Counted from the stretch's first letter, positions 1-9,815 are shown. The stretch: DNA of 64,000 nt from an uncultured Bacteroidota bacterium (GCA_903905065.1 CAIVEW010000044.1:124001-188000); one strand, 5' to 3'. Program-made: numbers and translations. The notes: generated by a model from the letters alone, not told the origin.

Positions 1-3000
1 ACGGCGCAGGTACGTAACATCGCACAGGTAACAACAGCCGTGGCAAAGGGCGACCTTTCGCGCAAGATCACGGTGGACGTAAGGGGAGAAATATTAGAGC
101 TAAAGGACACGATCAATACCATGGTGGACCAGCTCAACTCGTTCGGATCGGAAGTGACGCGTGTGGCGCGTGAGGTGGGCTCTGAGGGTAAGCTGGGCGG
201 ACAGGCAACGGTGGAAGGAGTAGGCGGTGTATGGAAAGACCTTACGGACTCTGTGAACCAGATGGCTGGTAACCTTACGGGCCAGGTGCGCAACATTGCC
301 GAGGTAACAACGGCGGTGGCAAACGGTGACCTCTCCAAAAAGATCACCGTGGACGTGCAGGGCGAAATTCTTGAGTTGAAAAAGACGATCAATAACATGG
401 TGGACCAGCTTAACTCTTTTGGATCAGAAGTAACGCGTGTTGCGCGTGAAGTGGGTTCGGAAGGCAAGCTGGGTGTGCAGGCAACGGTGAAGGGTGTGGG
501 CGGTGTATGGAAAGACCTTACCTACTCTGTGAACCAGATGGCCAGTAACCTCACAGCACAGGTGCGTAACATCGCCGAGGTAACAACGGCGGTGGCAAAC
601 GGTGACCTCTCCAAGAAGATCACCGTGGATGTGGAAGGCGAAATACTGGAGCTGAAGAACACGATCAATACGATGGTGGATCAGCTCAACTCTTTCGCAT
701 CAGAAGTAACACGTGTGGCGCTTGAAGTGGGTACAGAAGGTAAACTGGGCGGCCAGGCAAAGGTGAAAGGTGTAGGTGGTGTATGGAAAGGCCTTACAGA
801 CTCTGTGAACCAGATGGGTAGTAACCTTACGGCACAGGTACGTAACATCGCCGAGGTAACAACGGCGGTAGCTTACGGTGACCTCTCTAAGAAAATTACG
901 GTGAATGTGCAAGGAGAGATCCTCGACCTGAAGAATACGATCAATACCATGGTGGACCAGCTCAACTCCTTCGCATCGGAAGTGACGCGTGTGGCCCTTG
1001 AGGTGGGCACGGAAGGTAAGCTTGGCGGACAGGCTAAAGTGCAAGGTGTGGGAGGTACATGGAAAGACCTTACCGACTCTGTGAACCAGATGGGTAGTAA
1101 CCTTACGGCGCAGGTGCGTAACATCGCCGAGGTGACGACAGCGGTTGCAAAAGGTGACCTTTCCCGCAAGATCACGGTGGACGTAAAGGGAGAAATTCTC
1201 GAGCTGAAGAACACGATCAACACGATGGTGGACCAGCTCAACTCTTTCGGATCGGAAGTAACCCGTGTTGCCCGCGAGGTGGGTTCCGAAGGTAAGCTGG
1301 GCGGCCAGGCCGACGTGGCCGGTGTGGGTGGTACCTGGAAAGACCTTACCGACTCTGTGAATGTAATGGCCGGCAACCTTACCAGCCAGGTCCGCAACAT
1401 TGCGGAAGTAACGACAGCGGTGGCGAACGGTGACCTTTCCCGCAAAATTGAAGTGGACGTGAAGGGAGAGATCCTGGAGCTGAAAAATACGATCAATACG
1501 ATGGTGGAACAGCTTCGCGCGTTCGCATCGGAAGTAACGCGTGTTGCGCGTGAGGTGGGTACAGAAGGTAAACTGGGTGGCCAGGCGCACGTGCCGGGTG
1601 TGGCAGGTACATGGAAAGACCTTACCGACTCCGTGAACCAGATGGCCGGTAACCTTACCGACCAGGTGCGTAACATCGCGAATGTGGCGATAGCCGTGGC
1701 GAACGGAGACATGTCCCGCAAGATCACGGTGGACGTACGCGGCGAGATATTGCAACTCAAAGAAACACTGAACACCATGGTGGACCAGCTCCGCGCCTTC
1801 GCTTCGGAAGTGACGCGTGTGGCCCGTGAGGTGGGTACCGATGGTAAACTCGGCGGACAGGCATTCGTGCCGGGTGTGGCAGGTACGTGGAAGGACCTTA
1901 CCGACTCTGTGAACCAGATGACGGGTAACCTCACCAGCCAGGTGCGTAACATTGCCGAGGTGACAAAAGCGGTAGCGAGCGGTGACCTCTCTAAAAAAGT
2001 AACTATCGACGTAAAGGGTGAAATCTTCGACTTGAAAAATACCATCAATACCATGGTGGACCAGCTCAACTCATTCGCGTTCGAGGTAACGCGTATGGCG
2101 CGTGAGGTGGGTACAGAAGGTAAGCTCGGCGGCCAGGCAGAAGTAAAGGGTGTGGCCGGTACCTGGAAGGACTTGACCGACTCCGTGAACATGATGGCCT
2201 CTAACCTTACCAGCCAGGTACGCGGTATTGCCAAGGTGGTAACATCGGTGGCAACAGGCAACCTCAAGCAAAAACTATCTATCAGCTCCCGTGGCGAGGT
2301 GGCGCAGCTCACAGATACCATCAATGAGATGATCGATACGCTGGCCGTATTTGCCGACCAGGTAACGACCGTTGCCCGTGAGGTGGGTGTGGATGGCCGT
2401 CTCGGTGGCCAGGCCAATGTGCCCGGCGCATCAGGTATCTGGAAGAACCTTACTGAGAATGTGAATCAGCTTGCGGAGAACTTGACAACTCAGGTGCGCG
2501 CAATATCAGAAGTTGCATCGGCTGTAACAAAGGGAGACCTCACCCGTATGATACGTGTGAATGCCGAAGGTGAGGTGGAAGAACTGAAAGATACCATCAA
2601 CCAGATGATCACCAACCTGAAAGAAACAACACTCAGGAACCAGGAACAAGACTGGCTGAAATCAAACCTCGCGAAGTTCACACAAATGCTGCAGGGGCAG
2701 AAAGACCTCAACACAGTAACACGCCGTATCCTCTCAGAGCTGGCACAGGTGGTAAACGCGCAACACGGTATGTTCTACATATTCGAGCAGGATGAAACCT
2801 TCAACAGCAGTACGCTGAAACTCTTCGCAGCATATGCCTATAAAGATGAGCTGAACATGAAGAAAGAATTCAAGCTTGGTGAAGGATTGGTCGGCCAGTG
2901 TGCGCTGGAGAAAAAGCAAATACTGTTGTCTAATGTGCCGCAGGGCTATGTTAGGATCGGGTCTGGTCTGGGAGAAGCCGCACCGCTCAACCTGATCATC

Positions 3001-5415
3001 CTTCCGGTATTGTTCGAGAAAGAGATCAAGGCCGTTATCGAGCTTGCATCTTTCGAAGCGTTTAACGAAACCCACCTCGACTTCTTAAGCCAGCTCACAG
3101 AAAGTATCGGTATCGTTCTCAACACTATCGAAACGAACTCCCGTACGGAGCATCTGCTGGAGCAATCCACTTCACTGGCCGATGAGCTGAAACGCACCAA
3201 TGAAGAGCTGCAGGATAAAGCGCACCTGCTGGTGAAACAAAAAGATGAGGTGGAAAATAAAAACAGGGAAGTGGAAGAGGCGAGAAAATCGCTCGAAGAA
3301 AAAGCAGAGCAGCTTACCCTCACGTCCAAATACAAATCCGAGTTCCTTGCAAATATGTCGCACGAGCTCAGAACTCCGCTGAACTCACTGCTGATCCTTG
3401 CACAACAGCTATTCGAAAACCAAGAAGGCAACCTTACGGAAAAACAGGTACGATTTGCAAAAACGATACATAGCTGCGGCGATGACCTGATACAACTGAT
3501 CAATGACATCCTGGACCTTTCCAAGATCGAATCGGGCTACATCTCTGCCGACTTTATCAATGTGCGCTTCAACGAGATCACCAGCTTTGTGGAAACAACG
3601 TTTAAGCATGTTTCTGAAAGTAAGAACCTCAAATTTACCATCGAAAAAGAAACGCATCTTCCGGATACCATCGAAACAGACGTTCAGCGACTCAACCAGA
3701 TCCTTAAGAACCTGCTTTCCAATGCCTTCAAGTTTACAGAAAAAGGCGAGGTTAAACTCAGGATATACGAGTCAACGAAGAGTTGGAGAATGGGCAACCC
3801 CAGTCTCGAAAAGGCAAGAAAGGTTGTTGCCTTCGAGATCACAGATACTGGTATAGGTATCCAGAAGGAAAAGCAGAACATCATATTCGAGGCGTTCCAG
3901 CAGGCGGAGGGATCTACCAGCCGCAAGTACGGAGGCACCGGTTTAGGATTGTCCATCAGCCGTGGCCTGGCAGACCTGCTCGGCGGCACCATAGAGCTGG
4001 ATAGCGAAGTAGGCAAAGGAAGTGTATTTACGCTCTACCTGCCTATAGAGTACAACCCGAAACTGATGAAGAAAGAGAAGACCAGCGCCATGGTACTCAG
4101 TGAATATGAGCTGGCGCAGAACGATGAAAAAATATCCATCCAGACAGTCCCGACAATAAAAATACCAGACCGCGACCTGGAAGGCGTAAACGAAATAATC
4201 AATCATACCGGCGACGACAGGAATAATATCATTTCCACCGACAAAGTAGTACTGGTGGTAGAAGATGACCTGCGATTTGCCAAAATAATGATCGACAAGG
4301 CACACGAAATGGGCTTGAAGACGGTTGTTGCCACCAGCTTCGGCGAGGTGTTTGAAATGACAAATAAATACAGCCCCGTTGCCGTAACGCTGGATGTAAA
4401 ACTGCCGGACGCCAGCGGCTGGAAGATACTGGACCTCTTCAAAAACGACATGAACTTCCGCCACATCCCGGTGCACCTGATCTCCGGCGAAGAGAACAGG
4501 ATACTCGCTATGAAACGTGGCGCCCGCAGCTTCCACCTGAAGCCATTAAAGAACGAAGCGCTCTCTGTGCTGTATAGCGACATCGTTGACTTCAATGCAA
4601 GGGTGCCACGCCAGTTGCTGGTGGTAGAAGACAACGAGATCGACTGCTCACAGATAGTAAAAGAACTGGAAAACGGCGACCTCGTAAAGATTACCATTGC
4701 CACCACAGGCAAAGAAGCAATTGAATTGGTGAGGAATAATGTTTACGATTGCGTTACTGTTGATTATATGCTCCCGGATATATCCGGCATTGATTTCGTT
4801 ACAGAGATCAACGCTGCTAAAAAGGCCCATATGATGCCGGTGATCATTTATTCAGCAAAAGACTTCTCGCCAAAGGAGAAAACACAGCTCAAGCAGTATG
4901 CTAACAGGGTGTTGCTCAAGAATGTAAACTCACTGGAACTGCTGCTGGAAGAAACGGTAATGCACCTGCACCTCAATCATAAGGACCTGCTGCCTGAAAA
5001 GAGAAAGATACTGGAGAACCTGAGGTTGAAGGAAGATGTGCTGGCCACCAAGAAGGTGCTGGTTGTGGACGACGATGTACGAAACCTTTTTGCACTCACC
5101 ACCGCATTTGAAAAGTACAATATCCAGACGATCACTGCGGAAAGCGGGCAGGATGCCATAAACATCCTCAACGAAAACAGCACAATAGACATGGTGCTGA
5201 TGGATATTATGATGCCGGAAATGGATGGCTATGAAACCACGCAGAAGATAAGAAGAGAGCACAAGAACAGCGCCCTCCCGATCATAGCTGTTACAGCAAA
5301 GGCCATGAAGGGTGACCGCGAAAAGTGTATTGAGGCTGGCGCATCCGACTACATCACCAAGCCGGTGAAAATTGATCAGCTACTGTCGTTGATGAGGGTG
5401 TGGTTGTATAAATAG
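1..5415 (+). CDS. Poly-HAMP hybrid sensor histidine kinase (5' end outside window)
   Basis: The frame is open from base 1 and the first GTG/ATG codons lie inside a repeat, so the N-terminus is missing. In order: nine 92-residue HAMP-type repeats plus a tenth partial one (to about 2620), a GAF domain (about 2690-3130), a coiled coil, HisKA with SHELRTPLN (about 3360), HATPase_c with N box [13 protein letters not shown]1 DTGIGI and G2 GGTGLGLS (3700-4050), then three receiver domains (about 4240-4560, 4610-4925, 5050-5400). Their phospho-acceptor motifs are LDVKLPD, VDYMLPD and [11 protein letters not shown]. It should autophosphorylate on His and relay to its own receivers. No transmembrane segment is visible in the part present. 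The repeat type is that of the fungal Nik1/Os-1 (group III) kinases and related bacterial hybrids. The signal sensed is unknown. The next gene is a second kinase on the same strand, 192 bp away. Confidence 0.93.
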   Translation, partial: TAQVRNIAQVTTAVAKGDLSRKITVDVRGEILELKDTINTMVDQLNSFGSEVTRVAREVGSEGKLGGQATVEGVGGVWKDLTDSVNQMAGNLTGQVRNIAEVTTAVANGDLSKKITVDVQGEILELKKTINNMVDQLNSFGSEVTRVAREVGSEGKLGVQATVKGVGGVWKDLTYSVNQMASNLTAQVRNIAEVTTAVANGDLSKKITVDVEGEILELKNTINTMVDQLNSFASEVTRVALEVGTEGKLGGQAKVKGVGGVWKGLTDSVNQMGSNLTAQVRNIAEVTTAVAYGDLSKKITVNVQGEILDLKNTINTMVDQLNSFASEVTRVALEVGTEGKLGGQAKVQGVGGTWKDLTDSVNQMGSNLTAQVRNIAEVTTAVAKGDLSRKITVDVKGEILELKNTINTMVDQLNSFGSEVTRVAREVGSEGKLGGQADVAGVGGTWKDLTDSVNVMAGNLTSQVRNIAEVTTAVANGDLSRKIEVDVKGEILELKNTINTMVEQLRAFASEVTRVAREVGTEGKLGGQAHVPGVAGTWKDLTDSVNQMAGNLTDQVRNIANVAIAVANGDMSRKITVDVRGEILQLKETLNTMVDQLRAFASEVTRVAREVGTDGKLGGQAFVPGVAGTWKDLTDSVNQMTGNLTSQVRNIAEVTKAVASGDLSKKVTIDVKGEIFDLKNTINTMVDQLNSFAFEVTRMAREVGTEGKLGGQAEVKGVAGTWKDLTDSVNMMASNLTSQVRGIAKVVTSVATGNLKQKLSISSRGEVAQLTDTINEMIDTLAVFADQVTTVAREVGVDGRLGGQANVPGASGIWKNLTENVNQLAENLTTQVRAISEVASAVTKGDLTRMIRVNAEGEVEELKDTINQMITNLKETTLRNQEQDWLKSNLAKFTQMLQGQKDLNTVTRRILSELAQVVNAQHGMFYIFEQDETFNSSTLKLFAAYAYKDELNMKKEFKLGEGLVGQCALEKKQILLSNVPQGYVRIGSGLGEAAPLNLIILPVLFEKEIKAVIELASFEAFNETHLDFLSQLTESIGIVLNTIETNSRTEHLLEQSTSLADELKRTNEELQDKAHLLVKQKDEVENKNREVEEARKSLEEKAEQLTLTSKYKSEFLANMSHELRTPLNSLLILAQQLFENQEGNLTEKQVRFAKTIHSCGDDLIQLINDILDLSKIESGYISADFINVRFNEITSFVETTFKHVSESKNLKFTIEKETHLPDTIETDVQRLNQILKNLLSNAFKFTEKGEVKLRIYESTKSWRMGNPSLEKARKVVAFEITDTGIGIQKEKQNIIFEAFQQAEGSTSRKYGGTGLGLSISRGLADLLGGTIELDSEVGKGSVFTLYLPIEYNPKLMKKEKTSAMVLSEYELAQNDEKISIQTVPTIKIPDRDLEGVNEIINHTGDDRNNIISTDKVVLVVEDDLRFAKIMIDKAHEMGLKTVVATSFGEVFEMTNKYSPVAVTLDVKLPDASGWKILDLFKNDMNFRHIPVHLISGEENRILAMKRGARSFHLKPLKNEALSVLYSDIVDFNARVPRQLLVVEDNEIDCSQIVKELENGDLVKITIATTGKEAIELVRNNVYDCVTVDYMLPDISGIDFVTEINAAKKAHMMPVIIYSAKDFSPKEKTQLKQYANRVLLKNVNSLELLLEETVMHLHLNHKDLLPEKRKILENLRLKEDVLATKKVLVVDDDVRNLFALTTAFEKYNIQTITAESGQDAINILNENSTIDMVLMDIMMPEMDGYETTQKIRREHKNSALPIIAVTAKAMKGDREKCIEAGASDYITKPVKIDQLLSLMRVWLYK
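10..2493 (+). repeat. Nine tandem 276-bp HAMP-coding repeats
   Basis: The unit is exactly 276 bp (92 codons) and each begins at the Val codon of VRNIAEV: 10, 286, 562 and so on to 2218, with a partial tenth unit from 2494. Units 1-8 are very alike at DNA level; unit 9 (VRGIAKV) and the tenth are diverged. The array is cut by the window start, because bases 1-9 encode the TAQ that ends an earlier unit. Confidence 0.93.
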
Positions 5416-5464
5416 GTAGTGCAATTGAACATAATAACAACAGTTACTTGCATTGGGTGCGCAA

Positions 5465-5542
5465 CACTTCCCTCCTGTAGTGAGCGAAGCTGAACTATTA
5501 GGAGGGGAGTGCTGGAAAACACTGCTTCGCTATGTTTTCCAG
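5465..5542. repeat. Two adjacent hairpins, REP-like
   Basis: Arms cacttccctcct/aggaggggagtg (5465-5476 and 5500-5511, one mismatch) are followed directly by a perfect 10-bp pair ctggaaaaca/tgttttccag (5512-5521 and 5533-5542). It lies just downstream of the big kinase. There is no T-run after it, so it resembles a bacterial interspersed palindrome more than a terminator. Confidence 0.5.
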
Positions 5543-5560
5543 CCGGGGTGGCTAACTCGC

Positions 5561-5597
5561 GTAAACTGTAAACTATAAACTGTAAAACTGTAAACTG
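5561..5597. repeat. Low-complexity AAACTG microrepeat in spacer
   Basis: Five imperfect copies of a taaactg word sit immediately upstream of the next kinase gene. Similar AAACTG strings occur in the tRNA-operon spacer near 11970-12007. Confidence 0.6.
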
Positions 5598-5607
5598 GCA
5601 AAGAGGC

Positions 5608-6912
5608 ATGGATGAGAAAACGGTTGGTGCGTTACAGGTAAAATCGGACGTAAAACTCCTGGTAGTTGACGATCGCGATGATAATCTTTTTTCCATTGAA
5701 ACTATATTGGAAAAAGACGGCTATGCCATTACAAAAGCTAATTCAGGAAGAGCTGCCCTCAGGACGCTGCTGAAAGAAGAAGATTTTACCCTGATCCTGA
5801 TGGACGTGCAGATGCCGGACCTCAACGGCTTTGACACGGCCACACTTATCTACGAGCGCGACAAACTAAAGCATATACCCATCATCTTCATCACTGCCAA
5901 CGACTATGGCGAGGAAAGCGTTTACAAAGGCTACCAGATGGGTGGGATCGACTATATCTACAAGCCCATCAATCCGGAGCTGCTGCGTGCCAAAGTAGCC
6001 GTACTTGTGGAACTTTACAAAAAGAACCACCAGTTGATAGCCCAGGAAAAAATAATGGCTGCGGCCAACAAACAACTGGAAAAAGAGATCAAGGAGCGCA
6101 TCAGGTCGGAGGAGCAGGTGATACTGCTGAATAACCAGCTATTGGAAAACATAAGGCAACTGGAATCGACAAACGAAGAGCTGGAGCGGTTTGCGTATGT
6201 GGCTTCTCACGATCTCCAGGAGCCCTTGCGCAAAATAATCCTGTTCAGCGACCAGATCGCTACCAAGTGTGGTGATATGCTCAATGACGAAGGCCGCGAT
6301 TTTATTGGAAGGATCATGAAATCTTCAGAAAGGATGAGGCTGCTGATCAAGAATATACTGAGCTTTTCCCGGTCGTCGGCAAGTTCGCAGAGCTTCGAAG
6401 TCACTGATCTCAACGCACTGATAGATGGTATTTTGTCCGACCTGGAGGTAACGGTGGTGCAAAAAAAAGCGGTTTTCCGCATCTCCGAACTACCACGGAT
6501 GCGGATCGTCCCCGAGCAGTTCCGGCAACTATTCCAGAACCTGATCATCAATGCGCTGAAGTTCTCCAAAGAAGACACTCCCCCGGAAATACACATTTAC
6601 TCCGAAAAAATAAGCAGCGGGCCCATGCCTGGCCTTACTTCCGGGGCCCACAACGCGGACTACTACAACATTTATGTACGCGACAACGGTATAGGCTTTG
6701 AGCAAAAGTATGCCGACGAAATATTTACCCTTTTTAAACGGCTTAACAGTAAAGATAAATTTGAGGGTACCGGTATTGGGCTCGCCATTTGCAAGAAAAT
6801 AATAGAGCGCCACAAAGGATCCATTTTTGCCACCAGCAGTTTAAATGAGGGCACTACCTTCACCATTTCCCTTCCGGCGGAGCACGTCAATGAAATAGCG
6901 GAGATGGCGTGA
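5608..6912 (+). CDS. Receiver-histidine kinase, soluble
   Basis: 434 aa. The N-terminal receiver domain (about residues 14-130) has acceptor motif LILMDVQMPD and a conserved Lys in YIYKPINPE. A coiled coil (about 140-190) follows, then HisKA with the phospho-His in ASHDLQEPLRK (about residue 200) and HATPase_c with N box FQNLIINALKF, G1 DNGIGFEQ and G2 GTGIGLAI. There is no membrane segment, so it is cytosolic and probably receives phosphate from another kinase. The poly-HAMP kinase immediately upstream on the same strand is the obvious candidate (inference). The ATG at the start of the receiver domain is the sensible start. There is no DNA-binding domain, so its output passes on by phosphotransfer. 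Confidence 0.9.
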   Translation: MDEKTVGALQVKSDVKLLVVDDRDDNLFSIETILEKDGYAITKANSGRAALRTLLKEEDFTLILMDVQMPDLNGFDTATLIYERDKLKHIPIIFITANDYGEESVYKGYQMGGIDYIYKPINPELLRAKVAVLVELYKKNHQLIAQEKIMAAANKQLEKEIKERIRSEEQVILLNNQLLENIRQLESTNEELERFAYVASHDLQEPLRKIILFSDQIATKCGDMLNDEGRDFIGRIMKSSERMRLLIKNILSFSRSSASSQSFEVTDLNALIDGILSDLEVTVVQKKAVFRISELPRMRIVPEQFRQLFQNLIINALKFSKEDTPPEIHIYSEKISSGPMPGLTSGAHNADYYNIYVRDNGIGFEQKYADEIFTLFKRLNSKDKFEGTGIGLAICKKIIERHKGSIFATSSLNEGTTFTISLPAEHVNEIAEMA

Positions 6913-7015
6913 TGTCCTACTTTCTTTTTGTCCGAACTTCTTTACTACTATCGCCGCCAGTGGCTATAGCACACTTGTACAATAGTTCGCTATTCAGCCT
7001 CCCGTAGAAAAAGCC

Positions 7016-7045
7016 AAAGGCCGCCCCATTCCCGGAGCGGCCTTT
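7016..7045 (+). terminator. Probable terminator hairpin after the receiver-kinase
   Basis: A perfect 9-bp stem aaaggccgc/gcggccttt with a 12-nt loop lies 104 bases after the kinase stop codon. The T-run is short (ttt), so it may be bidirectional or weak. Confidence 0.5.
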
Positions 7046-7068
7046 GATTCTCTGCATAACTCATTCGA

Positions 7069-7103
7069 CCTCACCCTCCCCTTCGGGGAGGGCCGGGGTG
7101 AGG
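7069..7103. repeat. GC-rich palindrome abutting the gene remnant
   Basis: The sequence starts cctcaccctcccc and ends ggccggggtgagg, with a ttcggggag core. It folds into one long stem. It follows directly the TAG of the apparent T9SS tail on the minus strand, so it may be that gene's old terminator. Confidence 0.6.
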
Positions 7104-7148
7104 CTATCTTTCCACCACAAAATGCACCACCTTGCTCCCACCCCCCGT
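7104..7148 (-). pseudogene. Possible C-terminal tail of a destroyed T9SS cargo gene
   Basis: Read leftwards, this stretch encodes TGGGSKVVHFVVER and a TAG stop. KVV-x-FVV-E/R is the usual last strand of a T9SS type A sorting domain; compare EVQKFVVE at the end of the endonuclease at 35-36 kb. It stops exactly at the left REP of the RAYT unit. A signal-peptide fragment on the same strand lies at the other end of that unit. The fragment is only 14 codons, so chance resemblance is possible. Confidence 0.4.
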
Positions 7149-7211
7149 TGTTCCAGATGTTAGCGAAGCGCATCTGGAACCTAGAATAAAAGCCGTTCTC
7201 CGAACGGTATT
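7149..7211. repeat. Left inverted REP of the RAYT unit
   Basis: 63 bp, matching the reverse complement of 7822-7885 with few mismatches and one indel. It contains two hairpins: ccagatg...catctgg with an agcgaagcg loop, and ccgttctccgaacgg. Confidence 0.85.
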
Positions 7212-7270
7212 CAACGAATGACAGTTAAATGTCCATTGCGGCTAAATAATTATCTTTCAGCATAATTATT

Positions 7271-7807
7271 ATGTTTATGGGATTTGCATATAAAATAACA
7301 GACCAGCAGGCAGTCCATTTTATTACCTGTACGGTCGCACAATGGATTGATGTTTTCACCCGTTCCGAGTACGCGGATATAGTTGTTAACAGCATAAAGT
7401 TTTGCCAGGAAAAGAAAGGTCTTTGCATATTTGGCTGGGTTATTATGAGCAATCACCTGCACATCATCTGCTCTTGCCAGCAGGGCTTTGAACTAAGTGA
7501 TACTTTGCGCGATTTCAAGAAATTTACTTCAACCGCAGTAGTCTCGGCAATAGAAGAAAACAAACGCGAAAGCAGAAAAAACTGGATGCTTTGGCTGCTG
7601 AAACAAAAAGATGAGATACTCTTCTGGCAGCCAGGCAACCATCCGGAAGAAATAAGAACACGAGACTTCTTCCGGCAAAAACTGGACTACATACATAACA
7701 ATCCGGTTAGGGCAGGCATTGTAGACAAAGTAGAAGAATACAGATTCAGCAGTGCACGGGACTTTTGCGGGACAAAGGGATTAATTCAACTAACGCACTT
7801 CGAATGA
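7271..7807 (+). CDS. REP-associated tyrosine transposase (RAYT, Y1/HUH family)
   Basis: 178 aa. The HUH metal site is HLH in MSNHLHIICS (about residues 60-64). The catalytic Tyr is about residue 140 in KLDYIHNNPVRAG, a signature of the TnpA-REP clade. RAYTs nick single-stranded REP hairpins through a 5'-phosphotyrosine link, and each is tied to its own REP family. The flanking REPs are present and nearly intact, and the reading frame is whole, so the enzyme may be active. The start is ATG at 7271; a second ATG two codons later would give MGFAYK, which looks equally good. Confidence 0.9.
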   Translation: MFMGFAYKITDQQAVHFITCTVAQWIDVFTRSEYADIVVNSIKFCQEKKGLCIFGWVIMSNHLHIICSCQQGFELSDTLRDFKKFTSTAVVSAIEENKRESRKNWMLWLLKQKDEILFWQPGNHPEEIRTRDFFRQKLDYIHNNPVRAGIVDKVEEYRFSSARDFCGTKGLIQLTHFE

Positions 7808-7821
7808 ACTAAAGTGCAACA

Positions 7822-7885
7822 AATTCCGTTCGGAGAACGGCTCTTTATTCTGCGTTCCAGATGCGCCTCGCTAACATCTGGAACA
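7822..7885. repeat. Right inverted REP of the RAYT unit
   Basis: 64 bp, inverted relative to 7149-7211 with the same two hairpins (ccgttcggagaacgg; ccagatgcg...ctaacatctgg). It starts 14 bases after the transposase stop. Confidence 0.85.
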
Positions 7886-8021
7886 GCAAGGTCAGGTAAG
7901 GGTCTCCACCGAAAATTGTCCAGTAATTCGATTGGGCAATCGTTATATTAGGACAGGTAAACAACACGGAAAGCAGCAGGGATGAGCGTAACATCAATGC
8001 TTTTAAAAAAAATTTTTTCAT
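7886..8021 (-). pseudogene. Signal-peptide fragment of a truncated secreted protein
   Basis: From an ATG at 8021 the minus strand reads MKKFFLKALMLRSS, then a hydrophobic core SLLLSVLF and an AQ/S cleavage site, then about 15 mature residues (NYWTIFGGDPYL). It then runs into the right REP, where the frame continues 12 codons to a stop at 7845. A clean Sec signal peptide with only a REP-encoded tail is best read as a gene cut by the RAYT unit. The rest of the gene is missing, except perhaps the T9SS-like tail at 7104-7148. No homologue is recognised. Confidence 0.6.
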
Positions 8022-8209
8022 GAGCTTTTGAGATTTGAATTTTTCAATGGTGTGTGGCAAAAAAATTCTGTACCTGATTTTTGTGTAGCAAAAACAGGTA
8101 ATAAAGGGAACAGTAAACAGTAGGGACAACTATACAGGTATAGTTCGGTTAGCAGCGGGCGTTTATGGATCGCAAGTTATATTCATAGGCATGGTTTTAA
8201 GGTTAGAGA

Positions 8210-9538
8210 TTAGTTTACAATTATTTTCCGACTTGTCTTTCCTTCAGCTGTAGTAGCTGTGAGTATATACAACCCTGCAGGGAAATCAATTTCTATCTTT
8301 TCAAGAGTATTGGTAGAGATAATACATTCTTTCATCTTGCGCCCGGAAATGTCTGTAAATAGAAGCTGGGACCTTCCTGGTGAATTTGAACTCACATTAA
8401 CGGTAACCGTTTGTGCATCTACAGGGTTGGGATACGCGAGAACATCTACAGAACCACTGTTTGAAGATGTAACCGCTAATATAGATGATATTCGTCGCAC
8501 ACGATTGTTAGCAAATTCAGCATCATATATATTTCCATTAATATCTAATGCTAATCCTACAGGCGCGACTTCTGCGGCGACGGCAGGCCCATTGTCACCA
8601 CTAAAGCCACCAACTCCAGTTCCGGCAATAGTTGTAACAATACCAGAAGCATCTACTTTGCGAATGCGGTAATTGTTTGCATCACTCATATACACATTCC
8701 CAAAAACATCCGCCGCAATGCCCAAACATCGCCAAAATTCAGCAGCGGTTGCCGGGCCATTATCTCCACTTGAGCCTTGTGATCCTGTTCCCGCAAAAGC
8801 CGTTATTGTACCAGAGGTATTTATTTTTCGCACACAATTACCTCCATCCTCGCCCTCATAAATATTATTGTATTTATCGATAGCAATAGCATACGGACGA
8901 AATAATTCAGCATCAATAGCAGGCCCATTGTCGCCGCTATGGCCTTGTGTTCCGTTTCCAGCAACAGTGGATATAAAGCCCAAAGTATTCACTTTTCGGA
9001 TTCGGTTGTTGCCTGCATCTGTTATATAAACATTTCCTGAATCATCAAGGGCTACACCCGTTACACCATCTAATTGAGCCGATGTTGCAGGTATATTATC
9101 TCCATTATAACTAAATACTCCTGTACCGGCGACGGTTGTAATAATTCCGGCAGGGTCTATTTTGCGTACGCGGGCATTATTGCCATCAGCAAAGAAAACA
9201 TTGCCCGCTTTATCAACCGCCACGCCATAAGGCCAGTTTATTTTAGCGGCAGTGGCCATACTATCATCTCCGCTAAAGCCAGCGATGCCTGTCCCGGCTA
9301 TAGTAGTAATGATACCTGTGGTACTCACTTTGCGAATCCGGTTGTTATCCCGGTCACCGATATATATATTACCTGCAGAATCAACAGCTACGCCAATAGG
9401 GTCGTAAAGGCTAGTAGCTGTAGCGGCAACACCGTCTCCAGTATAACCGGCGGTTGTGTCACCAGCTATGGTAGTGATGATCTGCGCGTGGGCAGCTAAC
9501 GAAAAAAAAAGAAGTGCAAAAAGAAGTTTTAGTTTCAT
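8210..9538 (-). CDS. Secreted NHL-repeat six-bladed propeller with T9SS sorting domain
   Basis: 442 aa. Signal peptide (about 1-18, cleavage after AAHA), then six NHL repeats of about 56 residues. Each has the pattern ITTIAGTG, GDNGPA, GVAVD, GNIYIAD and NNRIRKV, which should form one six-bladed beta-propeller. A short linker leads to a type A T9SS sorting domain (about 365-442) starting VDVLAYPNPVD and ending KTSRKIIVN. It is exported by Sec, then by T9SS, to the surface or medium. Its ligand is unknown. The gene stands alone on its strand, with no partner within 600 bp. Confidence 0.88.
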   Translation of the reverse strand: MKLKLLFALLFFSLAAHAQIITTIAGDTTAGYTGDGVAATATSLYDPIGVAVDSAGNIYIGDRDNNRIRKVSTTGIITTIAGTGIAGFSGDDSMATAAKINWPYGVAVDKAGNVFFADGNNARVRKIDPAGIITTVAGTGVFSYNGDNIPATSAQLDGVTGVALDDSGNVYITDAGNNRIRKVNTLGFISTVAGNGTQGHSGDNGPAIDAELFRPYAIAIDKYNNIYEGEDGGNCVRKINTSGTITAFAGTGSQGSSGDNGPATAAEFWRCLGIAADVFGNVYMSDANNYRIRKVDASGIVTTIAGTGVGGFSGDNGPAVAAEVAPVGLALDINGNIYDAEFANNRVRRISSILAVTSSNSGSVDVLAYPNPVDAQTVTVNVSSNSPGRSQLLFTDISGRKMKECIISTNTLEKIEIDFPAGLYILTATTAEGKTSRKIIVN

Positions 9539-9721
9539 AGGTAATGAGTTTGTATTATAGTATAGATGTATAAAAACAACTAAATCTTGGGCAAATAGCT
9601 AATAATAATTTGTTACATAAATGTCGTGAATATTTTTATATCCCGCACCGTTTTTAAAGCTGAGATCCAGGAGCTTTTTAGTCATTATAAACAAACCTTT
9701 ATTCCCTATAGCTAAATCGTG

Positions 9722-9752
9722 TTGGGTCATATTATGTTGCTTCCTACCTTTG
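9722..9752 (+). promoter_or_regulatory. Bacteroidota-type promoter with no ORF behind it
   Basis: A -33 TTG (9722-9724) and a -7 TACCTTTG (9745-9752) are separated by 20 bp, the consensus layout of Bacteroidota primary sigma promoters. The nearest plus-strand sequence is structured but not coding. Confidence 0.6.
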
Positions 9753-9757
9753 TACCG

Positions 9758-9815
9758 AAAAAGCCAAATTTCGTGTGGCTTTGCGGCCCCTGCCGGCAGG
9801 CAGGTTTGCGTTTTT
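9758..9815 (+). ncRNA. Candidate small RNA
   Basis: Predicted transcript from the orphan promoter. It has a hairpin aaagcc/ggcttt (9760-9765 with 9777-9782), a second strong palindrome cctgccggcagg (9789-9800) and a U-rich end gcgttttt. The second palindrome is also a REP, so the RNA may be an accident of REP insertion. Confidence 0.3.
9789..9805. repeat. REP palindrome, cctgccggcagg family
   Basis: Shares the cctgccgg/gcagg core with 10186-10205, 380 bases away. Confidence 0.6.

Larger units (their letters stand above)
7149..7885 (+). mobile_element. REP-RAYT-REP unit
   Basis: A Y1 transposase gene lies between two near-identical, oppositely oriented 63/64-bp palindromic elements. The total is 737 bp. 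This is the usual layout of REP-associated tyrosine transposases, which act on REP hairpins. Both flanks read as fragments of one minus-strand secreted protein gene. Confidence 0.8.

Noticed and set aside
700-2417. Long minus-strand reading frames opposite the HAMP repeats
   Set aside because: They are the antisense of a tandem, GC-rich coding array. They repeat with the same 276-bp period and show no domain or start context.
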